The notes under the pieces are model-generated. The model searched no databases, had not been told where the DNA came from, and was given only the letters and a program-made list of their open reading frames with translations. A stretch of DNA of 64,000 nucleotides. It comes from Gammaproteobacteria bacterium. Its GTDB lineage: Bacteria; Pseudomonadota; Gammaproteobacteria; Pseudomonadales; Azotimanducaceae. The first letter of the stretch is position 1, and each line of letters begins with the position of its first letter. Location of the stretch: the NCBI GenBank assembly GCA_028821405.1, contig JAPPGK010000074.1:16091-80090 (forward strand), read 5' to 3'. The translations under genes and the position numbers were made by a program. Positions 54,723-63,506 of the stretch are shown in pieces.

Positions 54723-54868
54723 CTAGGGAAGGTCTGAACAAGACCTTCCCTAGCGCGGCACAGGGATGTGCCGCCAAATTCGATGGCGTAAGCCATTGAA
54801 TTTGCGAGCGAAACTATTTGTTTCGCTACTGTTCAAGTCCAGGGACGGACTTGAACAGAGGTTTCCTA
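54723..54868. mobile_element. Run of five consecutive hairpins, MITE-like element
   Basis: Five adjacent inverted repeats fill about 145 bases. They are CTAGGGAAGGTCT/AGACCTTCCCTAG (13 perfect pairs, 5-base loop), GCGGCAC/GTGCCGC, CAAATTCGATGGC/GCCATTGAATTTG (one mismatch, loop GTAA), AGCGAAAC/GTTTCGCT and CTGTTCAAGTCC/GGACTTGAACAG (12 perfect pairs). The outer ends are also related as imperfect terminal repeats: CTAGGGAAGGTCTGAACAA at the left and, on the other strand, CTAGGAAACCTCTGTTCAA at the right. This resembles a non-coding miniature transposable element. Its right-hand CTAG supplies the stop codon of brnA. Confidence 0.65.
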
Positions 54869-55096
54869 GCTGGTCTTTCGAAGTTCCTCGCGGACCACCC
54901 TGCGTAGCGTTGTCTCCAAGGTGTCGCCAGCCAGGTAGTCCCTGAGCGCTTGGTTGATCACGGTCTGATAGCCGCGCCCGTGTCGCCGGAAGGCGGCAAG
55001 GATGTCCTTGTCCAACAGTATCGTGATCCGCTCCTTGCCAGGCGGTTTCAGAACCGGTCCTCTCTTGGCGTTGCTAAGATCGTATTCCTTGCGCAT
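54866..55096 (-). CDS. brnA: BrnA-family antitoxin, orphan
   Basis: A 76-residue protein with the BrnA pattern: a polar leader (MRKEYDLSNAKRGPVLKPPG) and a ribbon-helix-helix (KERITILLDKDILAAFRRHG, then GYQTVINQALRDYL). In BrnT/BrnA systems the RHH antitoxin dimer binds DNA and neutralises the ribonuclease BrnT, encoded just upstream of brnA. No brnT-like gene is present upstream on this strand; the P450 gene occupies that side in the opposite direction. The last codons abut the hairpin element, so the native C-terminus may have been altered by its insertion. The frame is open further upstream, but the ATG at 55096 gives the family-typical length. Confidence 0.8.
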   Translation of the reverse strand: MRKEYDLSNAKRGPVLKPPGKERITILLDKDILAAFRRHGRGYQTVINQALRDYLAGDTLETTLRRVVREELRKTS

Positions 55097-55169
55097 AGGC
55101 GGGTCGGGTCGGTGGAAGGGAATGACGGGCGGAACGGCACCACAATCGACTGGAACTCGCGAGGCCGCG

Positions 55170-57146
55170 ATGCACTTGACCTTGGGCGAAGAAATACTCC
55201 TGCTGCTGGTGGAGGAAGATACGGGCGATCTCCGCCCGGTTCGACCCTGGTCGATGGCGTGCGCGCTGGCGGGCGCTACCTTAATGGAACTGTCCATGCA
55301 GGGGCGCGTGGATACCGACCAGCACGACCTGATGCTTCTGGACAAGACGCCCACCGGCTGCGAGCCCCTGGACTCGGCGCTGGCCGAGATCGCTGCGACG
55401 GAGTGCCGCACGACGCGCTATTGGCTCGAGCGCATGGCGGAGCGCTTCGACGATGCAAGGGAAGGCTACTACCGGGAGCTGTCGGAGCGGGGGCTCGCCG
55501 TTCCCGGACGGGAAGAGATTCTCGACCCGATCGCCGAAGACGCAGCGCGCAGGGACGGGGCCGTTGTCGATGTGGATGACGCGCGGAGAGATTTGCGGCT
55601 ACGGATTCTGCGGTCCCTGATGACAACCGACATCCCTGACGCCCGGGACGTGATGACTGTTTGTCTAGCGGACACCTGCGGGCTGTTGCGCAGCATGCTG
55701 CCAGGCGGGGAGCTCGAGGGGGTGCGCCCCCGCATCGCCCTGATGCGGCAGATGGACCAGATCGGCCGGACCATCACGGAGGCCATATGGGAATTGGACC
55801 CGCCGGTGCCGCCGCGGCGCACGCGTCCGGGCAAGCCGATCCCGGAAGCGCCCGGCTTGCCCCTGATCGGTAGCGGCATCGGCGTGGCGAGGGATCTCGG
55901 CGGATTCCTAATGCGGCAGTATCGGCGTCTCGGTCCCGTGTTCGGCCTGCGGCTGCCTGGACGGCGGTACGTGGTCATGGCGGGGTTGGACGCCAACCGT
56001 TTGATGTTGCGCCGCGGCAGGGAGCTGTTCCACTCGGCCCACGGCTGGCACGGCTTCGCTGCGGGGTTCGGCGCGACGCGCACGATGATCGGCATGGACG
56101 GTCGGGAACACGTCCGGCTGCGGCGCGCGCAGCGCAACGGGTACGCCCGGACGGCGTTGACCGGCAGGACGCCGGACCTGATGCGTATCGTGCGTACGGA
56201 GATCCAAGACTGGAACGGCGAGCCCGTTCCGGTTGTCGCCAGCGTGCGCCGCATGGTGACGGAGCAGTTGGGGATGGTTGTGGCGGGTTTCTCGCCGCGG
56301 GACTACGTCGGCGATCTTGGTCGGGTGGTGCGCATGCTGCTCATGGCGAAGATGCTCGGCGCGGTGCCTCGCGCGTGGCTTTGGACCCGGTCGTACCGGC
56401 GCGCGCATGCCCGCGTGCACGAACTCGCTGATCGCGTGAGGAACGTCCACCTCGAGCGGCCGGGGCACATGCGGCGCGACCTCATTGACGACCTGCTCGA
56501 ATTGCACGCCGAGGATCCCCAGTTCCTACCCGAAACCGACCTGACGGTCGCCATGCTCGGGCCGTTCTTCGCCGGGCTGGACACGGTGACGGCCGCCGTC
56601 TCGTTCTCGCTGCACGGGCTGCTCTCACACCCTGAGCTGATGCGTGAGGCGACACGGGAAGTCGACCAGGCGTTCGAAGGCGGAACGCCCACGGCGGAGC
56701 AGTTGGCTGCGCTCGACGTGACGCGCCGGGTGGTCATGGAGGCACTGCGTCTCTACCCCGTGTCGCCGGTCACGCTGCGGCGGGCCGTGAACGCGTTCGA
56801 GTTCGAGGGACACCTGATTCCCGCCGGTCAGGAACTCATGATTGCCTTTACGCTGCCGCATCGGCTCGCCGAGGTCTTCCCCGATCCACTGCGATTCGAT
56901 ATCGAACGTTTCAGCGAGAATCGCGGCGAACACAGAAAGCCGGGCGCGTATGTGCCCTTCGGACTCGGCATGCACCGGTGCCTTGGCGCCAACCTCGCGG
57001 AGTCCTTGGTCGTGGCGACGATCGCGGGGATGCTGCGCCATGCGCGGCTGACGCCGTACCCGGCGCACTACAGCCTACATGTGAAGCAGTTTCCAACCGT
57101 GATTCCGGATAAGCGCTTTCGCATGCGGGCGACGGCGCGTAGGTAG
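55170..57146 (+). CDS. GPP34 (GOLPH3-like) domain - cytochrome P450 fusion protein
   Basis: A 658-residue two-domain protein. Residues 1 to about 200 match the GPP34 fold (MHLTLGEEILLLLVEEDTG, WSMACALAGATLMELSMQGR, EPLDSALAEIA), known in GOLPH3/Vps74 as a phosphoinositide-binding Golgi protein and in bacteria as a stand-alone family. From about residue 215 it is a cytochrome P450: PEAPGLPLIGSG, the I-helix FFAGLDTVTAA (A-G-x-D-T), E-A-L-R in the K helix, and heme loop FGLGMHRCLGAN with Cys604. A monooxygenase with a membrane-targeting module is a reasonable reading; no redox partner is adjacent. The ATG at 55170 is preferred over one at 55122. The sulfotransferase gene follows at five bases. 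Confidence 0.82.
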   Translation: MHLTLGEEILLLLVEEDTGDLRPVRPWSMACALAGATLMELSMQGRVDTDQHDLMLLDKTPTGCEPLDSALAEIAATECRTTRYWLERMAERFDDAREGYYRELSERGLAVPGREEILDPIAEDAARRDGAVVDVDDARRDLRLRILRSLMTTDIPDARDVMTVCLADTCGLLRSMLPGGELEGVRPRIALMRQMDQIGRTITEAIWELDPPVPPRRTRPGKPIPEAPGLPLIGSGIGVARDLGGFLMRQYRRLGPVFGLRLPGRRYVVMAGLDANRLMLRRGRELFHSAHGWHGFAAGFGATRTMIGMDGREHVRLRRAQRNGYARTALTGRTPDLMRIVRTEIQDWNGEPVPVVASVRRMVTEQLGMVVAGFSPRDYVGDLGRVVRMLLMAKMLGAVPRAWLWTRSYRRAHARVHELADRVRNVHLERPGHMRRDLIDDLLELHAEDPQFLPETDLTVAMLGPFFAGLDTVTAAVSFSLHGLLSHPELMREATREVDQAFEGGTPTAEQLAALDVTRRVVMEALRLYPVSPVTLRRAVNAFEFEGHLIPAGQELMIAFTLPHRLAEVFPDPLRFDIERFSENRGEHRKPGAYVPFGLGMHRCLGANLAESLVVATIAGMLRHARLTPYPAHYSLHVKQFPTVIPDKRFRMRATARR

Positions 57147-57151
57147 GGGCG

Positions 57152-58273
57152 GTGCGCGTGTCCAGTCAGGGGCCTGCGCCCATGCACCTCGCCACCGCGG
57201 CCCCGCTCGGTGTCTGGTTGCGCTTGATCCACGAGAACGGGGGCGTGGCGCGGCCGTATTGGGGACGGTTGGCGCGCGTGCTGCTAGCCAGCGCAGCGTT
57301 GTCTCCCCTGCGGGTGGCCGAGCGCGTGCGCTTCGGGCACAGGATCGCCCGCACCGAGGTGCATCCGTCGCCCGTGTACATTCACGGCTTCGCCCGAACG
57401 GGGACCACGCACCTGCATAACCTGCTCGCGCACGACCCGGGTCTCGGGTTCCTGACCACATTGCAGGCGAGCACCGCGCCGATGTTCCTGAGCGTGCGCG
57501 GGTGGCTCGAGCCGATGATTGCGAAACGTCTGCCGAGAACGCGGCCGATGGACAACGTGGCGGTGTCGCTGTCGCTACCGCAGGAGGAGGAGGTCGCACT
57601 CGCATGCATATCGCACCTTTCTCCCGTCCACGGTGTGTCGTTTCCGAACCGGATGCGCGAGATCACCGAACGGTTCGGGTCCATGCGGCTGAGCGCTTCG
57701 GAGCTCGCGCAGTGGAAGCGCGCGTATCTGGACGTGCTGCGCAAGGCAACGCTGGCGGCCCAGGGGCGGCGGCTGGTCCTGAAGAGTCCGGCGAACCTCG
57801 GACGTACCGCGTTGCTGCGGAGCCTGTTTCCGGACGCGAAGTTCGTGTTTCTCATGCGCAACCCATACGTCGTATACCTGTCGAACCTGGGGCTTTACAG
57901 GACTCTGCTGCCTGCCTACGCGATGGCGGACTACGACCGGGACTCGATTGCGGCGGCCGTGCGCGACAACTTCGCGGCCATGATGCGGCGCTACCTGCGC
58001 GACCGCGAGTCGATCCCAGAAGGCAATCTGGTGGAGGTGCGGTTTGAGGATATCGAGGCCGATCCGCTGGGCGAACTGGAGCGCATCTACCGAAGCCTGG
58101 GACTGCCCGGCTTCGAGCGAGCGCGCAAGCCGATCGCTACGTATGCGGCGAGCCTCTCCGGGTACCGGAAGAACCGGCACCGGATCGACCCCGACGTCGT
58201 GCGTGTCGTCGACAGGGATTGGGGATTCGCCGTGAGGGCGTGGGGCTACGCGGCGCCGTCGGCCGCTGAATGA
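57152..58273 (+). CDS. Sulfotransferase family protein
   Basis: A 373-residue protein of the Sulfotransfer_3 type. The 5'-phosphosulfate loop is IHGFARTGTTHLHNLLAHDP (residues 72-91) and the 3'-phosphate-binding region LVLKSPANLGRTALLRSLFPDAKFVFLMRNP, with the conserved Ser/Arg pattern. It would transfer sulfate from PAPS to a hydroxyl group. It starts five bases after the P450 gene (GTG 57152; ATG 57182 possible), so a hydroxylate-then-sulfate pathway on a lipid or secondary metabolite is an attractive inference. Confidence 0.82.
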   Translation: MRVSSQGPAPMHLATAAPLGVWLRLIHENGGVARPYWGRLARVLLASAALSPLRVAERVRFGHRIARTEVHPSPVYIHGFARTGTTHLHNLLAHDPGLGFLTTLQASTAPMFLSVRGWLEPMIAKRLPRTRPMDNVAVSLSLPQEEEVALACISHLSPVHGVSFPNRMREITERFGSMRLSASELAQWKRAYLDVLRKATLAAQGRRLVLKSPANLGRTALLRSLFPDAKFVFLMRNPYVVYLSNLGLYRTLLPAYAMADYDRDSIAAAVRDNFAAMMRRYLRDRESIPEGNLVEVRFEDIEADPLGELERIYRSLGLPGFERARKPIATYAASLSGYRKNRHRIDPDVVRVVDRDWGFAVRAWGYAAPSAAE

Positions 58274-59036
58274 GCTCTGAGCCCATGCCGAATCAGCCCA
58301 ATCAGAAGGTTTGGCGGAGTCGGTCGAGGCCGGGTGCCGGGGTCCTCTTGTGCGATGGGAGATGATCGAGGCGTCGCGGGTGTTGAAGGCGCACGGGTGC
58401 CCGTGGGGCCGAACGATGGTCTCCGTGAACGGAAAATCAAAGGCTTGCGAGCGTTCAGGCGCTGAGTTGTCCGAATCTCCAACCCATCGCTAGCCAAAAT
58501 CGGGCTTGCCGACTGACTCTGTTCGTCTCTGATGGGGAGTCGAACTTATCTTTCAATATATTGTTTATAAATGATAATTATGTCATATCTGATATTTTTA
58601 CCACGGCTTTGTCCCGTAGCGATGCCCCTAGCGCCGCGGGATGCGGGCCGCCGCGACCGAAAGTCCCAGCACCACATCGCTCACGTTATCGTGCGTGATC
58701 CGGCTGCCGTTCGACCTGCGGTGCGTCGACCTTCGCCACTGTGGCCGGGAAGGTCGTGGCGATCCAGCGTAACGGAACCATGTCGGTCTAGACCTTGTGA
58801 ATGGCTGGTTGATGAACGGTTTGAAGAACGTCCCAACGGCAGCTGATGGTTGGGTGAGACCACGACGGTCGGACAGGACGGCGGGAGGTCAAGGCACGAT
58901 TGAGGGACGGCTACCCCGCGCATCGGGGTGTGCCAAGGCGCCGCAACGGCGTCAGCGAATATCTCCTTAACCCGCGATCCGCCCTCGTGTAGCATCGCCG
59001 GCTCTTTCCCGTTCCGCGGTGATCTGAGGCACCACT
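58274..59036. other. Intergenic region with an AT-rich island
   Basis: About 760 bases with no supported gene. At 58544-58602 lies a sharply AT-rich stretch (TTTCAATATATTGTTTATAA, ATGATAATTATGTCATATCT). It includes ATTATGTC at 58577-58584, the complement of GACATAAT in the palindrome at 25031. The remaining sequence gives only broken frames. The last 60 bases should hold the promoter of the acetyltransferase gene. Confidence 0.5.
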
Positions 59037-60269
59037 ATGAAAATCGAACTCGACGATTACGACCACGCGCGGGACTTCGAGGCCGTCGACCGCATCTATC
59101 GCGAGGTCGGCTGGCTGGACGCCGAAGACGACAGCAAGGTCCATGCGGATCTTTCCCGCGCGGCCTACGAAGGCATCGTGTTCCGTATTGATGGCCAAGC
59201 GGAATGCGCTGCGATCACCGCTCTCGGCGACATGCGCCACCTGCACACCGACGTCGACCTCGCGGTCGTCACCGGTGTCACGACCAGCCGCGTGGCCCGC
59301 AAACTCGGTGCCGCTAAACGCGTGACCGCGGCCGCCATTGCCCGGCGGGCGGCCGCGGGTGGGGAGATGGCGTCCTTGGGCATGTTCGAGCAGGGCTTCT
59401 ACGACCGTCTCGGTTTCGGCAGCGGCGCTTATTCGCGATCGGTGTCGTTCGATCCGGCTAGCCTCAAGGTCGACCGGCGCTTCCGTAAGCCGAGGCGCCT
59501 CACCAAGGAGAATTGGCGCGATGTCCACCACGCCATGTGCGAGCGCATGCGGGGCCACGGGAGTTGCGTGCTGCAAACTCCCGAGATCATCCGTGGCGAG
59601 TTGGCGTTCACCCGCAATCCGATCGGGCTGGGCTACTACGATGGTGGCACGCTGTCCCACTTCCTCTGGGGTGAGGCGGAGGCCGACCATGGACCGTACC
59701 GGATTTCGTGGTACGCGTACCGAACCCCGGAACAACTGCTCGAACTTCTGGCCCTGGTCCGCTCGCTCGGGGACCAGGTTGTGGTGGTGAACATGGAAGA
59801 ACCGGCGGAAATCCAGTTCCAGGATGTCCTCTCGTCGCCGTTTCGCAACCGGCGTCTTAGCCAGGGCTCCAAGTACGCGAACTCTCACCGGACCCACGCG
59901 TGGTGGCAGGCCCGAATGCTCAACGTGCCGAAGTGCCTCGCGAAGACTCACCTACCCGTCGAGAATCTGGACTTCAACCTCGTGTTGACCGATCCCATCG
60001 CGGAGCACTTGGATCCGGGTTCCGGCTGGTGTGGCGTAGCGGGCGATTACGTCGTAACTTTGGGCGAGCATTCCGCCGCCCGGCCAGGACTGAAGGCGGG
60101 GCTTCCCACCTTGCGGGCATCGGTGGGTGCGTTCACACGGTGTTGGCTCGGGGTCAGAAGCCCTTCCGTGTTGGCACGGACCGATGACCTTGACGCCGAC
60201 CCCGGGCTCTTGGATCAACTCGACGGCGCCCTGCGGCTGCCGCAACCGCAAATCGGCTGGGATTACTGA
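59037..60269 (+). CDS. Eis-like GNAT N-acetyltransferase with SCP2-type C-terminus
   Basis: A 410-residue protein whose length and layout match the Eis family: an N-terminal GNAT fold (FEAVDRIYREVGW, VTGVTTSRVARKLGAAKRV as acetyl-CoA region, GGEMASLGMFEQGFYDRLGFG), a second degenerate GNAT fold (residues 150-290) and a C-terminal sterol-carrier-like domain (LDFNLVLTDPIAEHL, YVVTLGEHSAA). In mycobacterial Eis, which acetylates aminoglycoside amines and proteins, the free C-terminal carboxylate takes part in catalysis; here the chain ends GWDY. The substrate is unknown. Confidence 0.8.
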   Translation: MKIELDDYDHARDFEAVDRIYREVGWLDAEDDSKVHADLSRAAYEGIVFRIDGQAECAAITALGDMRHLHTDVDLAVVTGVTTSRVARKLGAAKRVTAAAIARRAAAGGEMASLGMFEQGFYDRLGFGSGAYSRSVSFDPASLKVDRRFRKPRRLTKENWRDVHHAMCERMRGHGSCVLQTPEIIRGELAFTRNPIGLGYYDGGTLSHFLWGEAEADHGPYRISWYAYRTPEQLLELLALVRSLGDQVVVVNMEEPAEIQFQDVLSSPFRNRRLSQGSKYANSHRTHAWWQARMLNVPKCLAKTHLPVENLDFNLVLTDPIAEHLDPGSGWCGVAGDYVVTLGEHSAARPGLKAGLPTLRASVGAFTRCWLGVRSPSVLARTDDLDADPGLLDQLDGALRLPQPQIGWDY

Positions 60270-60591
60270 CCGCGCGATGGCGTGGCCGTGAACTCAAGCG
60301 GCTAGTTGGAGAGCTAGGGCGGCCTCGCGCTATCGATCGGCCTGACGATGACGGCGCTTTCGAAAATGTTCGACATCACCGATCTCTCGCTCGACGTTCG
60401 CGCAAACGGCGGCTAGTGATCGTCAATTGCGAGGCCGAATACTGGATGGACTTGTCCCACACCGAGGACAACACTCTTCGGCAGGGTGCAGGTGGTGGTG
60501 CCACGATCACGGCAGGTGATCCACTGGCAGCCATTTCGGCTCAGGCTTGGCCCGCCCGGAGGGCGCGCGTGGCTGTGCCGGCCTTGCAGAT

Positions 60592-61036
60592 TCACTTGTC
60601 GGCGACGGCGGCATGGCGCCGCGCAGTCGGCACCGTCGACAGATTCGTCAGGTAGCCCCCCCTCCCGGTGCCTCCATCAGGCTCATCACCGTGATCGGCT
60701 GGTCGGATTCGACTGTCAGCTGCCATTTGCCGACGCCCGTCCCGAGCGCCCCTTCTAGATCGGCGTTGCCCGCCTCGAGTTCCGCAGCCGTCAACGACTC
60801 AACAGTGCCGGCGGCCAGCGACACCCGTACTTGCGGAACTCGCCCTCGTCGTCGATCCCCGTGATCGTCACGTCGGCACGTTCCTCCCCGACGTTGATGA
60901 GCCGCAGCCGGCTCACCTGGTTGACGTCGCGACCGGGATTGAAAATCCCACGCGGTGGGGGTTCTCCGCACCTGCCACGGCATCGTGCATCGCGGTCAGG
61001 AATCCGTCCGTGGTGCGGACCTCCTGCCGGTAGCGG
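60592..61036 (-). pseudogene. Frameshifted remnant of an exported-protein C-terminal domain
   Basis: Joined across frames, the minus strand reads VRTTDGFLTAMHDAV, FNPGRDVNQVSRLRLINVG, VTITGIDDEGEF, VSLAAGTVESLTAAELEAG, GKWQLTVESDQPITVMSLME and YLTNLSTVPTARR, then TGA. This is the repeated all-beta domain seen at the ends of large secreted proteins in marine Gammaproteobacteria. At least three frameshifts are needed: one near 60950, one near 60835 and one in a run of seven C at 60656-60662. Only about 150 residues remain, directly after the racemase-family gene's stop. Function of the domain is unknown. Confidence 0.7.
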
Positions 61037-61053
61037 GTCGGGCTGACATCGCA

Positions 61054-62136
61054 TCAACCCTTGTGGGGGTTCGCATTGCTGACAGTAGGAACGCAAGCAG
61101 AGGCACTCGCGCCGCTGGGCCAGGTGTCGCTCAGCCGATAGCCCTCCGGCCACGGGTCGCGCGGGTCGACGAGAAGCTGGGTCGTCCCCGTCACCCACGC
61201 CCGACCCGAGACCGAAGGGAGAATCGCCGGGACCCCGTCAAGCACGGTTTCCTCCTCGATGCGACAGTCGAAGACGGAGTCGATGATCGAGACCCCGCGA
61301 AAGCGGTCGCCGACGCGCAGCTCGCCCCGCGAATGCAGGACTGCCATTCGCGCGGAGCAACCGGTGCCCGTGGGGCTTCGATCGACTTTGCCGGGCCGGA
61401 TAACCACCGCGTTTCGGCCGGTTGGCACACCCTCGATGTGCTCGAGGGGTGCGGCAATCTGGCAGAACGAGATGTGCCGCCAATCGGGGTTTCTGGGATG
61501 GACAAAGCCCAGTTGCTCGTTGGCTGCGCGTGTAATACGGATGCCGGTTTCGACGATGTCGCGCGCTTCGTCGGGGCTCAGTGCGAAACCGAGCGCCTGC
61601 GAGTCCACTAGCACGAAGCTGTCGCCGCCATAGGCGGTATCCGCCTTGAGCGTGCCCAGTCCCTCGACCTCGAGTGCGGCCCCGAGCCGCGTTGCGAAGG
61701 AAGGCACGTTGTGCACGCGGACGGACTCGACCCGCCCCTCGTTGCACACGGCGTGGGCTCGGATGAGTCCGCCGGGGGCCTCCAGGACCATCACCGTTTC
61801 CGGCTCGGTCATCGGCAGGATGCCGGTCTCCAGCAGCACCGTGGCCACGCAGAGGCTGTTTGATCCCGACATCGGTGGCGTGTCTTCGGGCTCCATGACG
61901 ATGAAGGCCATCGCGGCGCGAGGATCCTTGGGCGGCACCAGCAGGTTGACATGACGGAAGACCCCGCCGCGTGGCTCGTTCAATACGAGACGGCGTAGCG
62001 ACCCGTCGCGGGCGATGAACCGAGACTGTTCCCAGAGCGTGTCGCCAGGCGGCGGAGCGACGCCGCCGATGATGACATCGCCCACCTCGCCTTCCGCATG
62101 GCATCCGACGATTTGCACGAGGCGTTGCGATCGCAT
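61054..62136 (-). CDS. Proline-racemase-family protein, probable trans-3-hydroxy-L-proline dehydratase
   Basis: A 360-residue member of the proline racemase fold: [16 protein letters not shown] at the N-terminus, [19 protein letters not shown] and [20 protein letters not shown]. The two catalytic cysteines of true racemases (M-C-G-H and R-S-P-C-G-T-G) are Ser90 and Thr256 here. A threonine at the second site marks the dehydratase branch, which turns trans-3-hydroxy-L-proline into pyrroline-2-carboxylate. The neighbouring ornithine-cyclodeaminase-family gene, 166 bases upstream on the same strand, would reduce that product to proline. The C-terminus extends about 20 residues beyond the usual SDTW end. 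Confidence 0.85.
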   Translation of the reverse strand: MRSQRLVQIVGCHAEGEVGDVIIGGVAPPPGDTLWEQSRFIARDGSLRRLVLNEPRGGVFRHVNLLVPPKDPRAAMAFIVMEPEDTPPMSGSNSLCVATVLLETGILPMTEPETVMVLEAPGGLIRAHAVCNEGRVESVRVHNVPSFATRLGAALEVEGLGTLKADTAYGGDSFVLVDSQALGFALSPDEARDIVETGIRITRAANEQLGFVHPRNPDWRHISFCQIAAPLEHIEGVPTGRNAVVIRPGKVDRSPTGTGCSARMAVLHSRGELRVGDRFRGVSIIDSVFDCRIEEETVLDGVPAILPSVSGRAWVTGTTQLLVDPRDPWPEGYRLSDTWPSGASASACVPTVSNANPHKG

Positions 62137-62302
62137 CGTTCACTCAAGGGTGCTGTCGATGCCGACGTTGATCTCGCACCTCGGATCGTTGCCGACGGGT
62201 GGACCAATCTGGCCAGAAGTCATGTAACACATCCTTCGGTAGCGGTAGTAACGTCGCGGGCACCAGTGGCCAATTGCCTCGCGCGAAGCGAGCCGCCGAC
62301 CA

Positions 62303-63244
62303 TTAGCGATCCGCCATCGTCGTGTGGGCGAGCGTCGCAGCCGCCAAGTCCGCAAGCGCGGATCCGGTCGATTTGAACAGCGTGATCTCCTGTTCATTTG
62401 CGCGGCCCGGCGCGGTTCCTCGGCAAAGGCCGGCAAGGTCGCCAGCAATGCGCTCCGCCGTCAATGCGCCGGAGCGAATCGGTTCGATGAGATCGCCGCT
62501 CTCCTCCAGCGCGCCCCCGGTGTCGATGTAAACGCGGGCGCGCTGAACGGCGTCGTCGTCGGCTTCGCGCATGCCGGGGGTGAAGCTGCCGATCAGGTCG
62601 AGATGCAGTCCCGGCCGCAGCCATACGCCTGCGATGAGCGGATCGGTTGCGAGAGTCGCGCAACTGATGATATCGGCGCGCGTAACCGCGGCCTCGAGGT
62701 CCTGCGCAACCCCAGCGCGGAAGCCCTCGACAGTGAGCCTCTCTGCCAACCGACCGGCCATCCCCGCATCGACATCCCAGACCACCACTTCCTTGATGGG
62801 GCGCACCGCTCGAAACGCGTCGGCCAGGTTGTTGGCGACACGTCCCGCGCCAACAACCAGCAACTCCTGCGCATCTGCGCGAGCCAGATAACTCGCCGCC
62901 AACGCCGAAACGGCGGCGGTCCGTCGGCTGGTGATTTCGCCGCCATCCAGCATCGCCACGTGCTGACCCGTTCGCACGTCGAAAAGCAGATAGGACGAAC
63001 ACAGCGCGGGCATCCCCCTGGCCGCGTTTCCCGGGTTGACGTTCACGATCTTAACCCCGCCCAGGCCCGTCGGGTTCCACGCGGGCATCAGGAGTAGAGT
63101 CGCTTCCGGCAACCCCACCAGTGGAATGCCATGGTGATGGCGCATGGGCGCGACCGCATCGGCGCGGAACATCTCGCGCAGCGCCTCGATCAACTCATCG
63201 AACGGCAGCAGGTCGCGCGTTTCTTCAGCACTGTATACGACCAC
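62303..63244 (-). CDS. Ornithine cyclodeaminase/mu-crystallin family protein, probable pyrroline-2-carboxylate reductase
   Basis: A 313-residue protein: GGVKIVNVNPGNAARGMPAL near residue 65, MLDGGEITSRRTAAVSALAASYLAR near 100, the NAD(P) loop LLVVGAGRVANNLADAF near 130 and the C-terminal ITLFKSTGSALADLAAATL. These are the signatures of the ornithine cyclodeaminase/mu-crystallin fold, which includes ketimine and pyrroline-2-carboxylate reductases. The adjacent proline-racemase-family dehydratase makes the reductase role more likely than ornithine deamination. The start is GTG 63244. Transcription probably begins in the 260-base gap shared with the divergent regulator gene. Confidence 0.85.
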   Translation of the reverse strand: MVVYSAEETRDLLPFDELIEALREMFRADAVAPMRHHHGIPLVGLPEATLLLMPAWNPTGLGGVKIVNVNPGNAARGMPALCSSYLLFDVRTGQHVAMLDGGEITSRRTAAVSALAASYLARADAQELLVVGAGRVANNLADAFRAVRPIKEVVVWDVDAGMAGRLAERLTVEGFRAGVAQDLEAAVTRADIISCATLATDPLIAGVWLRPGLHLDLIGSFTPGMREADDDAVQRARVYIDTGGALEESGDLIEPIRSGALTAERIAGDLAGLCRGTAPGRANEQEITLFKSTGSALADLAAATLAHTTMADR

Positions 63245-63506
63245 GGTTCAATTCCAAGATTGCGTTGTGGGTGGTGTGATCCGCAATCATGCCATCAGTT
63301 CCTGACGTCGGGATTGTATCCGCTGTGTTTCGGTGCGGTTTCTTTTGTGTTTTGACGATCGTTGCAGGCAGTGGGAAAATTGGATGTGGCAGCGTGAGTC
63401 CTGCTTTGAGGCAGTGTCCGTAGGGGAACCGGGGTGTGGCGAGGGATGGATGCCGTGAACTGGCCGATCTGTGGCAATCGGAGTTCCGTTGGGGTAGCGA
63501 TGTGCC
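63245..63506. promoter_or_regulatory. Divergent intergenic region
   Basis: About 260 bases between the reductase gene (minus) and the MalT-type regulator start (plus). It should carry both promoters. No clear -35/-10 pair or palindrome stands out, apart from modest A/T runs (GATTGTATCC, TTTCTTTTGTGTTTTGACG). Confidence 0.45.

Noticed and set aside
54866..55411. A 181-residue version of the BrnA protein starting at 55411
   Set aside because: The extra N-terminus is Ser/Arg-rich shadow of the P450 gene. BrnA proteins are about 75-100 residues, matching the ATG at 55096.
58274..58846. Small genes in the gap after the sulfotransferase
   Set aside because: The open frames lack ribosome sites, conserved motifs and consistent codon-position composition.
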